Assembly: GCA_964575225.1 (NCBI GenBank)
Contig: CAZNQW010000217.1
Coordinates: 1 to 6,648, forward strand
Reading direction: 5' to 3'
Length of the DNA stretch: 6,648 nt
Source of the DNA: CAZNQW01 sp964575225
GTDB lineage: Bacteria; Chloroflexota; Anaerolineae; JAAYZQ01
A program made the position numbers and the translations under genes. Each line of letters opens with the position of its first letter. Within the stretch, counting starts at the first letter, position 1. Shown here piece by piece: positions 5,986 to 6,648 of the stretch. The notes below the pieces were generated by a model. That model worked only from the letters and a program-made list of their open reading frames with translations. It did not search any database and had not been told where the DNA came from.

Positions 5986-6001
5986 GTAGATCTGTGTAGA
6001 T
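5986..6001. repeat. Short direct repeats just upstream of the divIC-like gene promoter
   Basis: GTAGAT occurs at 5986-5991 and again at 5996-6001, exactly ten bases (one helical turn) apart and abutting the -35 box; GTAGAC recurs at 6024-6029 across the -10. Such phasing can mark a regulator site. The repeats are short, and chance is a real alternative. Confidence 0.25.
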
Positions 6002-6030
6002 TTGACAATTCCCTCAATGTGCGGTAGACT
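6002..6030 (+). promoter_or_regulatory. Promoter of the divIC-like gene
   Basis: A perfect TTGACA (6002-6007), a 17-base spacer and TAGACT (6025-6030), which keeps four of six consensus -10 bases. Transcription is expected near 6037, so the leader before ATG 6049 would be only about 12 bases, just covering the GAGGA at 6040-6044. Confidence 0.7.
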
Positions 6031-6048
6031 GGATGTCGTGAGGATCCC

Positions 6049-6441
6049 ATGACCGCGTTCAAAGAACCAAAGGCGTCAATCATCAGTCAAATAGCCCTAT
6101 TGTTGATGGCCATCCTGTTTATGTACTTGATCGTCGATTTCGGGCGTCAGGTGGGGGTGAGCCGGCAGCGCCAAGAGGAACTCCGGCTTTTGGAGACGGA
6201 GATCCAAGCTGAGAAGGCCCAGATCGGAAATCTGGAAGGGGAGTTGGACTTTGCCTCCTCTCCCGAAGCGGTGGAGGCGTGGGCGCGGCGCAGGGGCATG
6301 ACCCGCCCCGGCGAGAGGCTTGTCGTATTCTTTGGCGGCTCGCTAGGCGAGCCCTCTGTGGTGGAGCAGCCGGCAACGGGCCTCCCCGGGCTTGACTCGC
6401 CTCGAGAGGAGTGGTTGGATCTCTTTTTTGGAACGCGGTAG
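6049..6441 (+). CDS. DivIC/FtsB-like septum formation initiator protein
   Basis: A 130-residue bitopic membrane protein. DivIC/FtsB proteins join the division complex with FtsL and FtsQ/DivIB and help switch on septal wall synthesis. Order seen: a short cytoplasmic N-terminus; one membrane helix (about 11-29, IISQIALLLMAILFMYLIV); a charged coiled coil with heptad-like spacing (about 37-68, rich in Glu, Leu and Gln); then EAVEAWARRRGMTRPGERLVVFF (split by eye into EAVEAWARRRG and MTRPGERLVVFF), matching the family pattern of an A-R-rich helix followed by PGE and a hydrophobic strand. An acidic tail after residue 100 makes it slightly longer than typical members. ATG 6049 has GAGGA (6040-6044) four bases upstream. 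It is a single-gene unit between two terminators. Other small coiled-coil membrane proteins such as FtsL could look similar, but the PGE motif favours DivIC/FtsB. Confidence 0.82.
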   Translation: MTAFKEPKASIISQIALLLMAILFMYLIVDFGRQVGVSRQRQEELRLLETEIQAEKAQIGNLEGELDFASSPEAVEAWARRRGMTRPGERLVVFFGGSLGEPSVVEQPATGLPGLDSPREEWLDLFFGTR

Positions 6442-6473
6442 CACAGTGTGTGGATAGGCAGCAGTACGTCAGC

Positions 6474-6509
6474 GCGGGTGGTGAGTAAATCGCTCACCGC
6501 CCGCTTTTT
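6474..6509 (+). terminator. Intrinsic terminator after the divIC-like gene
   Basis: A 12-pair stem, 6474-6485 with 6493-6504, has one T-G wobble and a seven-base loop TAAATCG, followed by five T residues (6505-6509). On the minus strand no T-run follows the stem, so it acts for plus-strand transcription only. It lies 32 bases after the stop codon. Confidence 0.9.
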
Positions 6510-6648
6510 GATATCTATGGGGATTTTGGGATCGGGTGCCTTGACGTACGGTCCGTTTTTGCTACGAAAGGTCGCGTTCGGGTGCGGCTATCTGCTGCGA
6601 GGGGGTGGTCACCGGGCGCGCCAGAAGGCCGAGGGCTCCTCGAAGGCC
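6510..6648. other. Unassigned right edge, possible start of a further gene
   Basis: A plus-strand frame from ATG 6517 stays open for 44 codons to the window edge and reads MGILGSGALTYGPFLLRKVA, then a basic, glycine-rich stretch. It has no ribosome-binding site, and another plus frame is also open, so it may be chance in GC-rich DNA. On the minus strand, frames entering from the right could be the 3' end of a convergent gene. The product cannot be named from 139 bases. Confidence 0.2.

Noticed and set aside
1..6648. Novel defence, mobile or biosynthetic system
   Set aside because: All confident genes are housekeeping envelope or translation genes or common families. No recombinase, nuclease, repeat array or attachment-like duplication was seen.

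Overview
The window is a chromosomal housekeeping region of a GC-rich bacterium, most probably a member of the Chloroflexota (Anaerolineae-like). That placement is an inference. It rests on a membrane-anchored protein joining TPRs to a TolB-like propeller, a secG / family-5 solute-binding-protein / tRNA-Leu / divIC-like gene order, and sigma-70-type promoters with an extended -10. No phage, transposon, CRISPR array, toxin-antitoxin pair or defence module was seen.

Layout. Positions 1-788 (minus strand) hold the N-terminal three quarters of the actin homologue MreB, which runs off the left edge. A 627-base region (789-1415) separates it from a divergent plus-strand gene and holds two candidate mreB promoters, two candidate promoters for the other gene, a 19-base palindrome and a ribosome-binding site followed by AUG-UAG. 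Positions 1416-3611 encode a 731-residue protein with one membrane segment, a TPR domain and a C-terminal beta-propeller. A well-formed promoter and a transcript-start hairpin precede secG (3748-3981). An attenuator-like hairpin leads into a family-5 solute-binding protein (4064-5773) that has an N-terminal membrane segment but no lipobox. The tRNA-Leu(CAG) promoter overlaps the end of that gene. The tRNA (5794-5880) is followed by a strong intrinsic terminator. A consensus promoter then drives a short DivIC/FtsB-like division gene (6049-6441), closed by another terminator. The last 139 bases are not confidently assigned.

How the genes relate. MreB (wall elongation), SecG (export through SecYEG) and the DivIC-like protein (septum assembly) all serve envelope growth. 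The TPR/propeller protein and the solute-binding protein are predicted to work on the outer face of the membrane, with substrates unknown. Each gene or pair appears to have its own promoter, so this is a row of short transcription units rather than one operon; only secG and the solute-binding-protein gene look co-transcribed.

The points most worth checking are regulatory and architectural: a GTGGTA extended -10 shared by four promoters, the palindrome and start-stop element ahead of the TPR gene, the hairpin at the secG transcript start, and the domain order of the TPR/propeller protein.
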